64,000 nucleotides of DNA from Diplodia intermedia (GCA_021495925.1 JAKEKT010000133.1:1-64000); one strand, 5' to 3'; numbered from the stretch's first letter, positions 1 through 11,412 are shown. Made by a program: numbers and translations. Notes: generated from the letters alone by a model not told the origin.

Positions 1-81
1 TCACTTCACTTTCCAAGCAGAACCCCCAGCTCTGCAAGACAAGACCCCAAACCTCTTCGACCGAACAACTCCGTACCCCCC

Positions 82-2866
82 TCAAAGCCCCCTCCACCAA
101 ACCGTCTCCCCGACCTCAAACGCGCCCTCAACCGGCGTCCACGCACTACTATCGCCGACCAGCACCCGATACGTCCCCTTCTGCACGCACCACGCATCCC
201 TCGCCTCATCCCAATACGCGGCGGCGTACTTCTTCCGCATCTCGACGCGGACCGTCTGCACCTCGCCCGGCGCCAACGCCCTCGTCTTCGCGAACCCCTT
301 GAGCTCCTTGACGGGGCGGGCGACCGCGGAGCCGTCGTCAGACGGAGGCGGCGCGACGTACACCTGGACGACCTGCGCGCCCGCCCTATCTCCCTCGCCA
401 CCAACATTCCGGACACCGACTTCAACGACGACCGTCTCGCCATCATCCACGACGGCCAGCGACGCGGTGTCGAAAGCGAAACTTGCGTACGACAAGCCGT
501 GGCCAAACGGAAACGCGACGTCCCTGCCCACCTTCTCATAGAAGCGATACCCGACGTAAACATCCTCGCCGTACAGGGCGCGGCCGGCGTCGGAGCGGAA
601 GTTGAGGAAGGCGGGGTTGTCCTCGTTGCGGAGGGGGAAGGAGAGGGGGAGCTTGGCGCTGGGGGTGACGGTCCCAAAAAGGACGTCGGCGATGGCGTGG
701 CCCGTCTCGTTGCCGCCGTACCATGCGTGCAGCAGGGCGGGGACGTGGTGCAGCCATGGCGTGGCGACGGGCGTGCCGGATTGGAGGACGACGGCGGTGC
801 GGCCGTGGGGGTTGGCGGCGGCGACGGCGGCGATGAGGCGGTCTGTGTGGCCCGGGAGTGACATGTGGCGGCGGTCGTAGCCTTCGGATTCCCAGTCGCC
901 CTGTTATTTTTGTTAGTCGGGTGGGGAGAGAGAGAGAAAGAGGGGGAGAGAGAGAGAGCGCATGAGAAGGGAGGGAGGGCAGGCAAGCCGAGGGTGTAAA
1001 AACGGGGGAAACCTCAACATCAACACGTACATTGAGCCCAGCAACGACGACGACCTGCTCCACCTCCCTCGCCAGCCGGACCGCCTCGTCGATCTCATCC
1101 TGCGGCTCCGTCACGCGGACCCCGCCGACGCGCACGCCGCCGCCCGCCATGACGGTCGCGCCGGGCGTCTTCATGGTGGACGTCGCGCTCGAGCCGAACT
1201 GCAGGCGCACGTCGTACCTCCGCCCCCGCTCCAGCCGCATCGAGCCCGTCTCCTCGACGGTGCCGGACCCGAAGAAGGTGTCGCCCCGGCGCTGGTTCTC
1301 GCTGTTGTCCACGACCAGCGCGCCGCCGACGAACAGCTGGGCGGTGCCGCACACGGCCACGCCGAAGACGTGCTCGCCGTCCGCCTCGGGCTCCAGCGTG
1401 CCCTCGAGGTCCATCCAGAACGTGTCGCCCGCGGCGATGGCCGGGTGCCGGTAGTCCGACAGCAGGATGTCCGACTCCTCGACCGCGACCTCGTCGACCG
1501 GTTCCCTGCCCGCGGCCGCCGTCGGCGGCTGCGTGAAGAACTTGGCCGTCAGCCCGGGCCTGCCGTCGTTGGCGCGCGTCAGCCGGCTGAGCACGGGCAG
1601 GGAGCGGTAGCCCACGGCGCCGGGGGCGTAGCGGACGTCGGCCTTCTGCGCGCGGATGCCGTCGAGGGGCGTGACGGCGTGGTAGGGGCGCAGGTTGGCC
1701 GAGCCGCCGCCCGCGTACGCCGCCATCTTCGCGTTGGGCCCGATGACGGCGAGGGACCGGTCTTTCCGGAAGGGGAGGACGTCGTTGTCGTTCTTCATCA
1801 GCACGATGCTGGCGGCGCCGACCCGGCGCAGCGCGGCCGCCGTCTCGGGCGTGTCGATGGTCGTCTCGGGCGCGTTTTCCGGGATGCCGAGCGGGTCGAC
1901 GGCGTTGATGAGGCGGAGCACGTTGCGCACGCGCGCGTCGATGGTTTGGTCGGCGATCTTGCGCACGCTGTGGTCGATGAGGGTTTGCTTGCCGCGCACG
2001 CGGGGCGGGCCGGGCATCTCGAGGTCGAGGCCGGCGTTGACCGAGTCGGCCGAGGTGTAGGTGCCGAACCTTTGTTGTCACGACGGCGGTTAGCTGTTAT
2101 CAAGCGGTGGCAGGAGTAGAAGTCGAAATGCCATACCAATCGCTCATGACCAACCCATCGAACCCCCACTCGTCCCGCAGGATGCCCTGCAGAATCTCCC
2201 TATTGTCGCTCATATGCACGCCATTGACGCGGTTATACGCCGTCATATAGGCGGCGGGCTTCGCGTCCCTCTGGGCAATCTGGAACGGGGCGAGGTAAAT
2301 CTCCCTCAGGGCGCGCTTAGTCACGATAGAGTCGACGGCCTAGCGTTCGTGCTCCTGATCGTTGCACACGAAATGCTTGATGGTCGCGGCCACGCCCGTC
2401 GACTGGATGCCGTTCACCGTGGCCGCGCTCATGGCGCCCGCGAGGTACGGATCCTCGCTGAAGGACTCGAAGCCCCGGCCGCCCAACGGCGACCGCTGCA
2501 TGTTGGTCGTGGGGCCGAGGATGACGTGCGCGCCCTTGGCGATGGCTTCGCGCCCCATGAGCGCGCCGCCCGCGTGGATGAGTGGCGTGTCCCATGTCGC
2601 GGCTAGGGCGGTGCCGCACGGGAAGCAGGCGGCCGGCACGCCGTTGAAGAAGCGCGTGCCGCGCACACCGTTGGGGCCGTCCGAGGTGCGGATCGAGGGG
2701 ATGGAGAGGCGCGGGATGGGTTTGGTGTGCCAGAAGTCGATGCCTGCATGGTGGTGTCAGTGTTTGGGATCGAATGGATGGGAGAGATGTAGTCACCGGA
2801 CAGCAGCTCGACCTTTTCGTTCAGGTCGAGCTTGGAGAGGGCGTCTTCGATGTCTATGGGCGCCAT
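82..2866 (-). CDS. GH3 beta-glucosidase with PA14 insert, interrupted by one in-frame TAG
   Basis: Intracellular-type glycoside hydrolase family 3 beta-glucosidase, which hydrolyses terminal beta-D-glucosides. I see no signal peptide. Exons are 2866-2797, 2743-2137, 2069-1031 and 900-82, which sum to 845 codons. Introns have GTGACT, GTATGG and GTACGT donors and GCTAAC/ACTAAC branch sites. The N-terminal TIM-barrel half carries TSDGPNGVRG (residues 43-52), IKHF and the nucleophile motif MSDWFG with D225. A PA14-like segment begins near AKFF in the middle of exon 3. The C-terminal half carries DWESEGYDR and FPFGHGLSY, followed by a fibronectin-III-like end. Codon 158 (2342-2340) is TAG, between NDQEHER and AVDSIVTKRALREIYL. 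Both flanks match the family in the same frame, and no sensible intron removes it. A product truncated there lacks D225 and would be inactive. It is therefore a pseudogene with a single lesion, a read-through or edited gene, or a sequence error. Confidence 0.85.
2340..2342 (-). other. in-frame TAG stop at codon 158 of the GH3 gene
   Basis: The minus strand reads CGC TAG GCC inside conserved GH3 sequence. The same frame continues with conserved residues for more than 600 further codons, apart from the introns. This residue position is not one I know as invariant in GH3, so replacement by Trp (UAG to UGG editing) or another residue could be tolerated. Confidence 0.85.
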
Positions 2867-3427
2867 GATTTATCTTTCAGGTATCCCCGCACAGCAGGAC
2901 GGATGGACAAGAGACGTTTGAACTGAACCACATTTCGGCGCTGAAGAGCTGCATCTTTGTAGTCCCTTCGCAGAAACCTCGTGCTTTGTTCCCTGCGCAC
3001 CACGGACCCAAGTGCCCCGTTGTACCTGGCCACGGAATATCGTCGGACCAACGAGATGACGTGTAGTGTTGTGCACCTCAGCTCCCGTTGCAGATAAGCG
3101 GGATCCCGGGCCTTGATCCCGTCAAGCTGGCTAAGTATCAATTCCCCGGCGATGAGCCGCGGATCGATGCCGGCTGTTGATCCTCTAGTTGGATGCTCTC
3201 TGGCGGTGGGAACTCCATCATTTGACTCTGCCGCATGCCCGCCTGCGTGGCTCATGCCCGTTCGTCGCTATTCCTGCTCTCTTCTCGACCGACGCAAAGA
3301 TGCATGGTCGGAATTAGATGTGGGTCAGTGAAACGAATGCACCAAGACACCACCACATCACCAGCGAAGTTTTCCCGGCTCCCTTCCATGAATCGTAAAG
3401 ATGTACCATAACGTGTTGTTGTTATCC
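2867..3427. other. intergenic: beta-glucosidase promoter / DML1 3' flank
   Basis: This stretch holds the 5' region of the beta-glucosidase gene and the 3' flank of DML1. A 133-codon frame on the minus strand (3255-2854) runs into the beta-glucosidase start region but resembles nothing known and is probably leader sequence. No other feature is seen. Confidence 0.5.
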
Positions 3428-5588
3428 TCACTCATCGTCATCCTCACTATCCTCTCCATCCAGCCCACTGTCCCACCCCTCTTCATACTCATCCGCCAGC
3501 GACTTCAGCCCGTTGGACAGCTCCTCGCGCATATCGACACCAACCAGCCTTCCAACGAGCATGCCCATGGCGCGCAGGCGGCCAGACGTGGCCGACGACG
3601 TGGACAGCGCAGTGCGGACGGCGAGATTGTCGTTGGCGTTGTGCTTCTCAAACGCAAAGATGCGGGGGTAGCTGTCCAGGCCGGCGGGAAAGAGGAGGGG
3701 GGAGGTGTATCTGCAGCATCGTGTGAGTATTTCTCGTGCGGAACGGGTCGTACATAAAGGGAAGAGAGAGAGAAAAATGATGAGAGAAGAAGGAACCAGC
3801 ACGACGCCTGAACAAAACCAAAAAAAAAAACTGACCTCTGCACCATCGGCGCGCCCGCAAACCGATCCCTCGCACGCTGATTCAACGCCTCGACCTCGCC
3901 CTCGCCCTGCCACGCCCCCCGCAGCGCCTCCGCGCGACCAAAAAGCCGCGCCTTCTTCCCAACGCCTCCTCCCCTCCTCCCAGCACCACCACCACCCCGT
4001 CTCCCCCGCTGCATCATCTGCACAATCTGCTCCTCCGGCCCCAGGCGAGACAGATCCACATCCCACTGCTCCCCCTCTTCCTCCCCTTCGTCCTCGTGCG
4101 CGACCGACTTCGCCTTCTTCGCCTGCTCGCCTCCCCCCTCTTCTTTCGCCCGCACCCGCTCGTCCAGCGCCTCCTTCAAGCCGCCCGCCTCGCCCACGCT
4201 CATGCGCGCCTCGACGACGCGCCTGTTGCCGCCGTTGTCGAAGACGGCCTCCATCTGCGCGAGCGGCGTCAAGCGGGCGCCCCTCAGCCTTGACGGCAAC
4301 GTCGCCGTCTCGAGCAGGGCGGCCTGCAGCGCGGCCGTGTGCCAGCGGGACGACGGGTCGAAGAGGTGGTCGTCGTCGTCGATGTAGCGCGGCCGGGGGG
4401 CCTTGGGGCCGGCGGCGAGCGGGATGTAGGCCGAGGCGGTGGCGGCGAGGGCGTGGAGCGAGAGCGACTGGTTCGTGAGCTGCCGGAGCAGCTTGTCCCT
4501 CGCCTTCTTCTCTTCTTCCTCGAGCCCCCACACCCAGATGGGAAGCTTGCCGAAGTCGTCGCGCAGCCGCTCGACGTAGCGCGACGAGAAGCCGCCCCAG
4601 GCGTCGTCGACGGAGCTGAGCACCTGCAGGCCTTGCAGCTGGTCGCACTCCTCGATGAAGGGGCGGAGGTCGCTGGGGGGCCGAGTCGCGTGTTAGCTCG
4701 AATGATGCTTGGGGGAGTGGGATGGTTGCGTACCGGTCGGGGAGATCGTGCTCCTTGTCCAACCCGTCGAACAGCTCGTCGCCTACGGCCCAGCCTTCGA
4801 ACGGCATCAGCTGCGACTGCAGCTCGTACTCGTGCAGCTGGACCAGGCCTTTCGGGTGATAGTAGACCCGGCTGTAGTCGGACCAGTACCGCACCGTTTC
4901 CTTGGTTAGTGCAGGCGGCTGTAGGCCGGTGTCGAGAGCTTGTTGGTACGCGCTCGGTGGGATGGCGGGCGCGCGATGGGTGATTGTGGCACCGGGCCTG
5001 CGAGGATGAAGATGTAGAGAGTCAGTTGTGTTTCTAGTGCATATGTGGCTTCAAGAAGTATGGTAGAAACGTTGCTTTGCCAGCTGCCTGATATCTCGAC
5101 TGAAGAAGGCCGATGCAGCGATTCTGGTTATGCCCCCGCTGCTCCTCGAAAGGAAAGCTCGTGTTCAAATCCAAGCTCTTTTGGGGGAAAATTAAGTGAA
5201 AAAAAAATAAAAGGAAAAAGGGACAGCGTACCACAAGGCCGCATTGCCATCATCCTCCACCTCATACAGCGCGTTGATCTTCCGCAAGCTGCCAAACGCG
5301 CCTTTGAGGTCATAGATGACGGCGCGGGGCATGAAGGTATCCGACCCATCGGCGCCGATGCCAGGCCTGAAATGAACATCATGGTCCACAGGCGACGGCT
5401 CCGCGGCTGCTGCGTTGCCCTTTTCCGGGTCGTCGTACGTGAAGTAGGATTCCTGCGGTTCAGGCCAGGTGAGTGGAGTCCTTATCAAGGTAAAGGTGAG
5501 GACGGGGGGCATGTACCTGGGCGTTCCAGAAGTGCGTGCCGAGGTAGTTGGCCTGCTGGCCGAATTGTAATGTCACGATTTCATGCAT
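3428..5588 (-). CDS. dml1: DML1/Misato family protein, tubulin-like, mitochondrial inheritance
   Basis: Homologue of yeast Dml1 and animal Misato, which have a tubulin-like fold and are needed for mitochondrial DNA partition and mitochondrial distribution. The start chosen is the MHEIVTLQFGQQANYLGTHF methionine at 5588, the usual family N-terminus; an in-frame extension to 5666 exists but is not needed. Exons are 5588-5517, 5452-5232, 4997-4734, 4672-3836 and 3710-3428, which sum to 558 aa. Residues 1-115 are the Misato segment-II domain (FGQQAN, WNAQESYFTY). The tubulin-like domain follows, with ETVRYWSDYSRVYYHP, EHDLPDRDLRPFIEECDQLQG and DDAWGGFSSRYVERLRDDFG. The tail is acidic (DSEDDDE). 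Intron 2 is 234 nt, long for this locus. The gene lies in tandem 202 bases downstream of PRP18. Confidence 0.9.
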
Positions 5589-5790
5589 GGTTGCGGTGTT
5601 GAGCCGAGTAGCGGTGCCGAGGCGATACGAGGCTTTTCTCACCGCGGAAGCTGCCGGCGACGTCATGTTGTCTGTCCCCGCTCAACTACTTCACATAGCC
5701 ACTACTTCTGCTCAATTCACACAATGCAATCTTCAATCTGATTCGCTCCAATAACCAGCCTATTTATATTCTGCATCCATTCAAGCCCTC

Positions 5791-6932
5791 TCAGCCCATC
5801 AGTTGCAGCTGATCATGCGGTGGCCATCTTGTCTGCGCAAAGCTCAGGCATCGCTTGATGCTCTGGAGGTATTTTCTTGTTGTCTCGTCACTCATAATAT
5901 GCGCCGTCGCCTTGTCGCTTTCGTGTAGCTTCTCTCGTGCCGAACGCTCGTGGATACCAACCATGGTAACACCAATGGGCCAAGCACTACAGAGATAGGT
6001 TAGCAACCCTTCAATAGGACCGTGCGGGGATGGACCTACGCCTTGCCGATGCTGAGACGGAGATACCCGTCGTTGGCGTCCACATAACGCCTGTCCTGCG
6101 CCGCCTTGACAATCTCGACGACTGCCTCCAACACGCTGTCGTCGACCTCGTTCTTCTCAAGCTTTCGGAACAGTGGCCGCAGATTCTCCTTGGCCTGGAC
6201 CATCGAGTTGTATGCCTGCTTTCCCTGGAAACTGGTCTTGACACCCTCCTCGCGCTGAGCCAGCGCGATTTCCCACTCCAGCAGCACCATGTTGAAGTAC
6301 GAGCCGAGCTGTCGCGCAAGAAACTTCTTGCCCTCGTCGTCCTTGGGCAGTGTGCTCGCCACCAGCATTTGTCCTCCAGGCACGGGCTCCAAGGCTGTGG
6401 GGATAGGGCCCTCGTAGAGCTTTGCGACTGCGGACTGGCCGGTGAGCCTCTTGTAGCGCTTCAAGCGCTGCCTGTGTGTCTCTCCAAACAGCCGTGCGGG
6501 TTCCTCGAGCGCGCGCAGCTTCTCGACCAACTCGTCGTCGGGAATGTCCTGTTCTCCATCGCGCAACGGCGTCTCCTCCTTCTCGCCGTCCTTGGCTTTC
6601 GGTGGCAATTCGGGCAGCCCCAGGCGCCTCCGACGCTCGCGCTCTTCGGCCTCTTCCTCCTCCTCTCGCAGCTTTCGCGAATGCTCGGCCAGCCGACGCT
6701 TCTTCTCCTGGCGCTCGGCCTCGCGCTCCTGTTCCTCCTCCTCGAGCTTGCGCTTCTTGTCAAGCTTCTCTAGGCGGTCCTGTTCGGCTTTCTTCTGTTC
6801 GGCAAGGTAAGCCTCTTGACGCTGGGCTTCGACCTCGGAGCGCTTCAGGTACTTTTTGGATGAGTCGGCAGCGGGGGTCGAGGAGGATTTGCTCTTTTCA
6901 ATCTGCGCGGACATGAGCTTGGCGAAGTCCAT
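5791..6932 (-). CDS. prp18: pre-mRNA splicing factor Prp18
   Basis: Second-step splicing factor Prp18, which associates with the U5 snRNP and Slu7 and helps 3' splice-site choice. Exons are 6932-6040 and 5986-5791, giving 362 aa. The intron (5987-6039, 53 nt) has a GTAGGT donor and a GTTGCTAAC branch region. The N-terminal third is a charged coiled coil rich in Glu, Arg and Lys (about residues 25-100). A short SFM/PSI-like motif follows (DDELVEKLRALEEPARLFGE, about 128-147). The C-terminal Prp18 domain includes LGSYFNMVLLEWE, then AAWPIGVTMVGIHERSAREK across the splice junction, and ends with the conserved FAQTRWPP..QLQLMG. The 367-base gap to SAP18 on the other strand is a shared divergent promoter. 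Confidence 0.95.
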
Positions 6933-7299
6933 CTTTGCGGTAGGCGGCTCGCAGCCAATCGAGCAGTGTGTCGTGCGGAAATGAGGAGACGGTGCCGTCG
7001 AACAGCGGAGGAGAGACGGACGGAGGCGGCTAAACCTCGGCGGCGGAGGAGCACCGCACCTTCGTCGAAGCTGAGCTTCACCATCGCGCGCGCATCATTG
7101 TCCGCGAAACACAAAGCCATTGCGCCGGTGCACTTCAACCTTCGCACACGCCCGCACCTCCACGCGGCTTGTCGCGCCGCCCACCAGCATCCACACAAGC
7201 TCCACGCGCGACATCAGGCCAACCCCACCGCAGCGCATTCGACCGCACACAACAACAAAACAACCAGCTAGCCCCTCCCCAGCAAGCAAGCAAGCAACC
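6933..7299. promoter_or_regulatory. divergent promoter region of prp18 and sap18
   Basis: This 367-base gap separates two start codons facing away from each other. The SAP18 leader ends with an AAGC repeat (about 7283-7297) just before the ATG. No TATA box was noted. The shared-promoter role is inferred from the arrangement. Confidence 0.6.
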
Positions 7300-8166
7300 A
7301 TGAGCACCAGCGGTTCCGGCGCCGCCAAGGTGGACCGGCAGACGACGACGCCGTTCCTGCTGAAGCTCTTCTACCGCAGCAACGCCTTCCACCGCCTCGA
7401 CGAGTTCTCGCCGCACAGCTCGGCGCCGCCGCCGCCGCACCTGCAGATCTACACCTGGCCGACGTGCTCGCTGCGCGAGCTCACCCACCTGCTCGTCTCC
7501 GCCCTGCCCTCGCTGCTGCCCGACCCCGCCATCGGCACGCGCCTGGCCTTCCGCCTGATTTTCCCGGACACGCGTAGCGGCGGCGGCGGCGGCGGAGGTG
7601 GTGGTCCCGGCGGTCCTGGCGGCGGCGGCCCCGGCGGCCCGGGCAGGTACCTGAGCAAGGAGCTCGGCAGCGTCGTCGTGGGCGGCGGCGGGCCCGGCGT
7701 GGATGAGGATGACGCCGCCACCGCGGCGGCGACGACGACGACGACGCCTACGGCGCCGGCCAATGGCCGTGGCGGCGCGCTGGACAAGCTGGAGGGCGAC
7801 GCCGACAAGACGCTGGCGGATGCGCGCTTCGTCATCGGCGACTACGTCTCGTGCTGCATCCTGCCGCCGGGCGCGGACGGCTCCGTGGCCGCGGGCCCGC
7901 CGCCGGCGAGCCGGTATCCGGCCGCGAGGGAGTACGGGATGAGCAGGGGCGGGCCGCCGCCGAGGGAGAACGGGTACGGGGACAGGAGCTATGGCGGGGG
8001 GTATGGGAGGAGGGGCGGCGGGGGACCGAGATACGAGGGCGGCGGGAGGCTGGGCAGTGGAGGCGTTCCGCTCGGCGAGTGGAGGAGAGGCGAGATACCA
8101 ACCGGCGGACCGCCTTCGGGCGGGTATGGCAGGGGCCGCGGGGGACGTGGATCGAGACCGTACTGA
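7300..8166 (+). CDS. sap18: SAP18-family protein, Sin3/histone deacetylase and splicing-associated
   Basis: Homologue of Sin3-associated polypeptide p18, a ubiquitin-fold adaptor found in the Sin3-HDAC and ASAP/exon-junction complexes. Single exon, 288 aa, starting at the first ATG of the frame. The SAP18 core is visible as TTPFLLKLFYR..NAFHRLDEF (residues 15-35), LQIYTWPTCSLRELTHLL (about 48-65), TRLAFRLIFPD (83-95) and FVIGDYVSCCILPP (about 178-191). A glycine-rich loop of about 80 residues (about 97-175), with GGP repeats and a Thr tract, splits the core. The C-terminal 90 residues are a Gly/Arg/Tyr-rich RGG-type tail ending GRGRGGRGSRPY, which suggests RNA binding. Human SAP18 is about half this length. 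It shares a promoter with the splicing gene prp18. Confidence 0.9.
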   Translation: MSTSGSGAAKVDRQTTTPFLLKLFYRSNAFHRLDEFSPHSSAPPPPHLQIYTWPTCSLRELTHLLVSALPSLLPDPAIGTRLAFRLIFPDTRSGGGGGGGGGPGGPGGGGPGGPGRYLSKELGSVVVGGGGPGVDEDDAATAAATTTTTPTAPANGRGGALDKLEGDADKTLADARFVIGDYVSCCILPPGADGSVAAGPPPASRYPAAREYGMSRGGPPPRENGYGDRSYGGGYGRRGGGGPRYEGGGRLGSGGVPLGEWRRGEIPTGGPPSGGYGRGRGGRGSRPY

Positions 8167-8876
8167 GCGGCGATTGCTTCCAGGCTTCGTAGGTCGCGCT
8201 CATCATGCCCTTTCGAACCTTTCCAATGCAACGGACGACATATCGCAGCTTGGATTCCGCACACATCAAGGAAACTCTGCCCTCAAATGGGGCCCTGTCG
8301 GAGCTCGGAATAACGACCAGAGATCACGGCTCCGCATTTAGTAGGCCTGGGGAAGGGTACTATAACAGCAATCATCTGCACGTGAAGCTTGCACGAGAGA
8401 AGCTTCCCGAAGCAGTCATTCCACATGGCGGGTGTCATTTACAATGATGCAAAGAAATTTAGCAGCGAGTCATGAAGCTCATGAATAACAAGATAATAAT
8501 AAGAAGATCGCCGAAAACTACTGTGCAAATGTTGTTTCGTAATGACTGGGTCTCGAGTGCGCCTCGGACAGTCGTCGTTGCCGGAGCGGCTTGGCAGGCG
8601 GTCAGGGCGGTTGGCCGAACCGGGCTGTCGGGAAGTCGCTCACGTACACCGTCTCACAGAACCTACATCATTGACTGCACGCTTCACCACCTGCAAGACT
8701 CAGTCGCAGTCCTCATTACGCCATCCAGGCCCCGGAACCCATCACACATAGCTATTTCCCGAGCATCCAACACCTACCACTCAGCTTCCATCGCTCGCTC
8801 AACGACAAGCTCCGCAGAGCGAAACCATCGATAACACGCGAACCAACTCCCGACGACGCCCACGACCACGAGAACG
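8167..8876. other. intergenic, sap18 3' flank and atg27 promoter
   Basis: This 710-base stretch contains only short frames with no recognisable coding signal. The part just upstream of atg27 (8750-8876) is rich in C and A, like a fungal leader sequence. Confidence 0.5.
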
Positions 8877-10055
8877 ATGCGACGACCACAAAACTCCGCC
8901 GCGGCCGCGCTGCTCCTGACGGCGGCGCTGCCGTCGCTGGTGTCGGGCGTCATGTTCGACTGCAAGGACGTGGTGGTGGACGGGACGGCGTACGACTTCC
9001 ACGAGCTGGGGGGCCCGCGGTCGGTGCACTGGGTGGAGAAGCAGCCGCCGGCGGTGCTCAACACGACGTTCACGGTGGACATATGCCGGGGGCTGAAGCC
9101 GGTCAAGGGGGTGGACAAGAAGGACCAGTGCCCGACGGGGACGCGCGTGTGCGGCGTGACGACGAGCTACAACCCGGCCGACAACTCGTCGGCCATCACA
9201 AAGGTGGTGCCCGTCGCCGGCGGCTACGCCGGCTCGTCGGGCTCCCACCTCGACCCGCGCTGGACCCGCCTCAAGGGCTCCGACTCCAACGCCGACGCCG
9301 AGAAGGACGGCCTCCGCCTCGAGCTCAACGGCGGCAAGTACCCCCTCCACAGCCGCAAGGGCCAGAAGCAGAAGGCCCTCATCGAGTTCATCTGCGATCG
9401 CAACCGCACCGGCACCGAGACCGACCTGGACAACCGGGACACGGTGGACGACGGCAAGGAGGATGAGGAGGAGAAGAAGGAGAAGATGAGGCGGCAGTTG
9501 GCGAAGAAGCTGCGCTCGAGGGAGGATAAAAAGGAGGACGACGACGAGAGCGGAGACGAGGATGACGACGACGACGACGACGATGATGACGATGACGACG
9601 AGAAGCCGGACACGAGCAAGGCTCTGCAGTTCGTCAGCTACAAGCGCGAGGACGACTTGGACGTGCTGCGGCTCACGTGGTACACCAAGTTTGCGTGCGA
9701 GGACGGGGCGGATCGCGGGACCAGTCCCAGCAAGTCGGAACACTGGGGCTTCTTCACCTGGGTGATCATCATGTAAGTTCATCAGATCCCGGCGGTTTGC
9801 TCTTCCTTTCTCCCACTATCTTCAGTCTCCCGCTGACGAATTTACTTTTCTCCCGCCAGTCTCTTCCTCGGCATCGCCGCCTACCTCATCTTCGGCAGCT
9901 GGCTCAACTACGAACGCTACGGCGCTCGCGGCTGGGACGCCATCCCCCACGGCGACACCCTCCGCGACCTGCCCTACCACATCAAGGACTTTGGCCGCCG
10001 CATCACCAGCTCGTTCCAAGGCGGTGGCTCGAGAGGTGGTTACAGCGCCGTGTAA
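8877..10055 (+). CDS. atg27: autophagy-related protein Atg27, type I membrane protein
   Basis: Atg27 is a type I transmembrane protein that cycles between Golgi, vacuole and Atg9 vesicles and supports autophagosome formation. Exons are 8877-9772 and 9860-10055, giving 363 aa. The intron (9773-9859) has a GTAAGT donor. A signal peptide spans residues 1-24 (LLLTAALPSLVSG), followed by a Cys-containing luminal MRH-type domain (FDCKDVVVDG, VDICRGLKP, RVCGVTTSYN, LIEFICDR, FACEDG). The luminal domain is split by a Lys/Glu coiled stretch and a run of about 13 Asp residues (about 226-242). The splice joins the transmembrane helix (VIIILFLGIAAYLIFGSWL, about 295-313). The cytosolic tail ends GGYSAV, resembling the C-terminal YSAV sorting motif of yeast Atg27. 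Confidence 0.93.
9556..9602 (+). repeat. GAC/GAT triplet repeat encoding poly-Asp in atg27
   Basis: An imperfect GAC/GAT microsatellite inside exon 1 of atg27 encodes about 13 consecutive aspartates in the luminal part of the protein. Confidence 0.85.
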
Positions 10056-11091
10056 GTATTTCTGTTATCTTTCGGTCACACCGGGTTCCAACCAAGCACA
10101 CCCACCCATCTTCCCGGACGGGGGGTTAGAAGGCGGAAGGGGGGGGAGGGCCTTGTTTCAATCCTTCTCTCATCCATGTATTTACGCATCGATGCTGTTC
10201 GCGATGGTGGGGGAGTTAAAAGGCAGGGGATTCTGAAAGGATGGTGGAAGTAAAGTGAATAGGGGAGGGAGAGGGAGGGGGCCGTCAGTGGGGGATGCGA
10301 AAAAGACAGCAGCATCAGCATCAGACACGGGACTTGACATCGACACATGACCGTTGGCTACTGCACGCTTTCCCACATTGTCCCACCATGCCTTTCTCTT
10401 TTTTTTTTCCTCCCTCCTGAAAAATGCAATCACTATACCGTTCTTTTCTGGTTTTCTCACACCCAAAATCCACACACACACATCCCTTTCACAGAAAGGT
10501 CTCCTAATAACCTTCCCCTTATCCGGGGCTACCTACAGGACACTCTGAGCTTCCATAACGGCGGCGGCGAAGGAAAAAGAATCGAAAGAGATGACGACGT
10601 GCAATTCAGCAGAGAAAAGAGAGGTTTTAGACCGATGTTTTTTTTTCCCTTTTCCTGCTGCTGCGCGGCACGTGGGTGCCTTTTTTTTTTTTCATTCTTC
10701 GTTCTTTTTTCTGTCTGTCCTTTCGTTGATGGAGTGGGGCGGCGGGGTTTGTTGTTTTGTTGGAGTATATGGGACGAGGTGTCTTCCAACTTCCTGCTAT
10801 CCGCCATGGTGGTCGTCGCACTTCCAACTCGGGGGGTGGGGGGGTGTGGTGTAAGACAGACATGTCCGCTGAGCAGGGGTTGGGGTTTTATTCGTTGCGG
10901 GTACGGGTACGGGTACTGCTACTTCATGTGTATGTTCGTTCGTTGGGGCAAGAGATTAGGGAAAAAGTATGACCCGCATGTTTGGACAGTGTTGTTGTGT
11001 ACGCAGGCGCGTTGAGGATCCGTTGTTGTACCGGCGATCACGCACCACACTGATATTGTAGGACACAGCGCGAACGTGTGTATAGGTAAGA

Positions 11092-11122
<31 letters not shown>

Positions 11123-11412
11123 AATCTGGCACAACCATCAATGGTGTTCCAAGCTGACATTCTACACAGCATAATTCATCACGTTTCAGTGAAGATGGCG
11201 GATACCTTTTTGAACATTCGTTATTCATGATCTCTCTTCGTCCAGAAGGGAGCAAAATCCCTCTATGCTGCTTTTACCGCAGCACGCATGCACGCATCAT
11301 CCTCCCCCAGCAGAAGCTCGAATATCGTACAAAAGGAGGGCGGTGGCAAACCAGCGCCACCACTCCAAAAAGAGAAAACACACGCCAAGACAGAAGAAGA
11401 AGTCAAAATCTA
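10056..11412. other. intergenic between convergent atg27 and the 11.4-12.2 kb gene
   Basis: About 1.36 kb of non-coding sequence lies between two convergent genes. It is rich in T and G homopolymer runs (for example poly-T at 10637 and 10680) and contains a GTT microsatellite at 11094-11121. No reading frame here has recognisable protein features. Confidence 0.5.
11094..11121 (+). repeat. (GTT)n microsatellite
   Basis: About nine tandem GTT units lie in the intergenic region between the convergent genes. Confidence 0.85.

Noticed and set aside
962..2119. 385-codon plus-strand frame opposite the beta-glucosidase
   Set aside because: Antisense shadow of conserved GH3 exons; Arg/Ala/His-rich composition.
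2303..2356. Possible 54-nt intron (GTGTGC...CTAAG) that would remove the TAG in the GH3 gene
   Set aside because: It would also delete the conserved VCNDQEHER segment, and the flanking residues align with the family without a gap.
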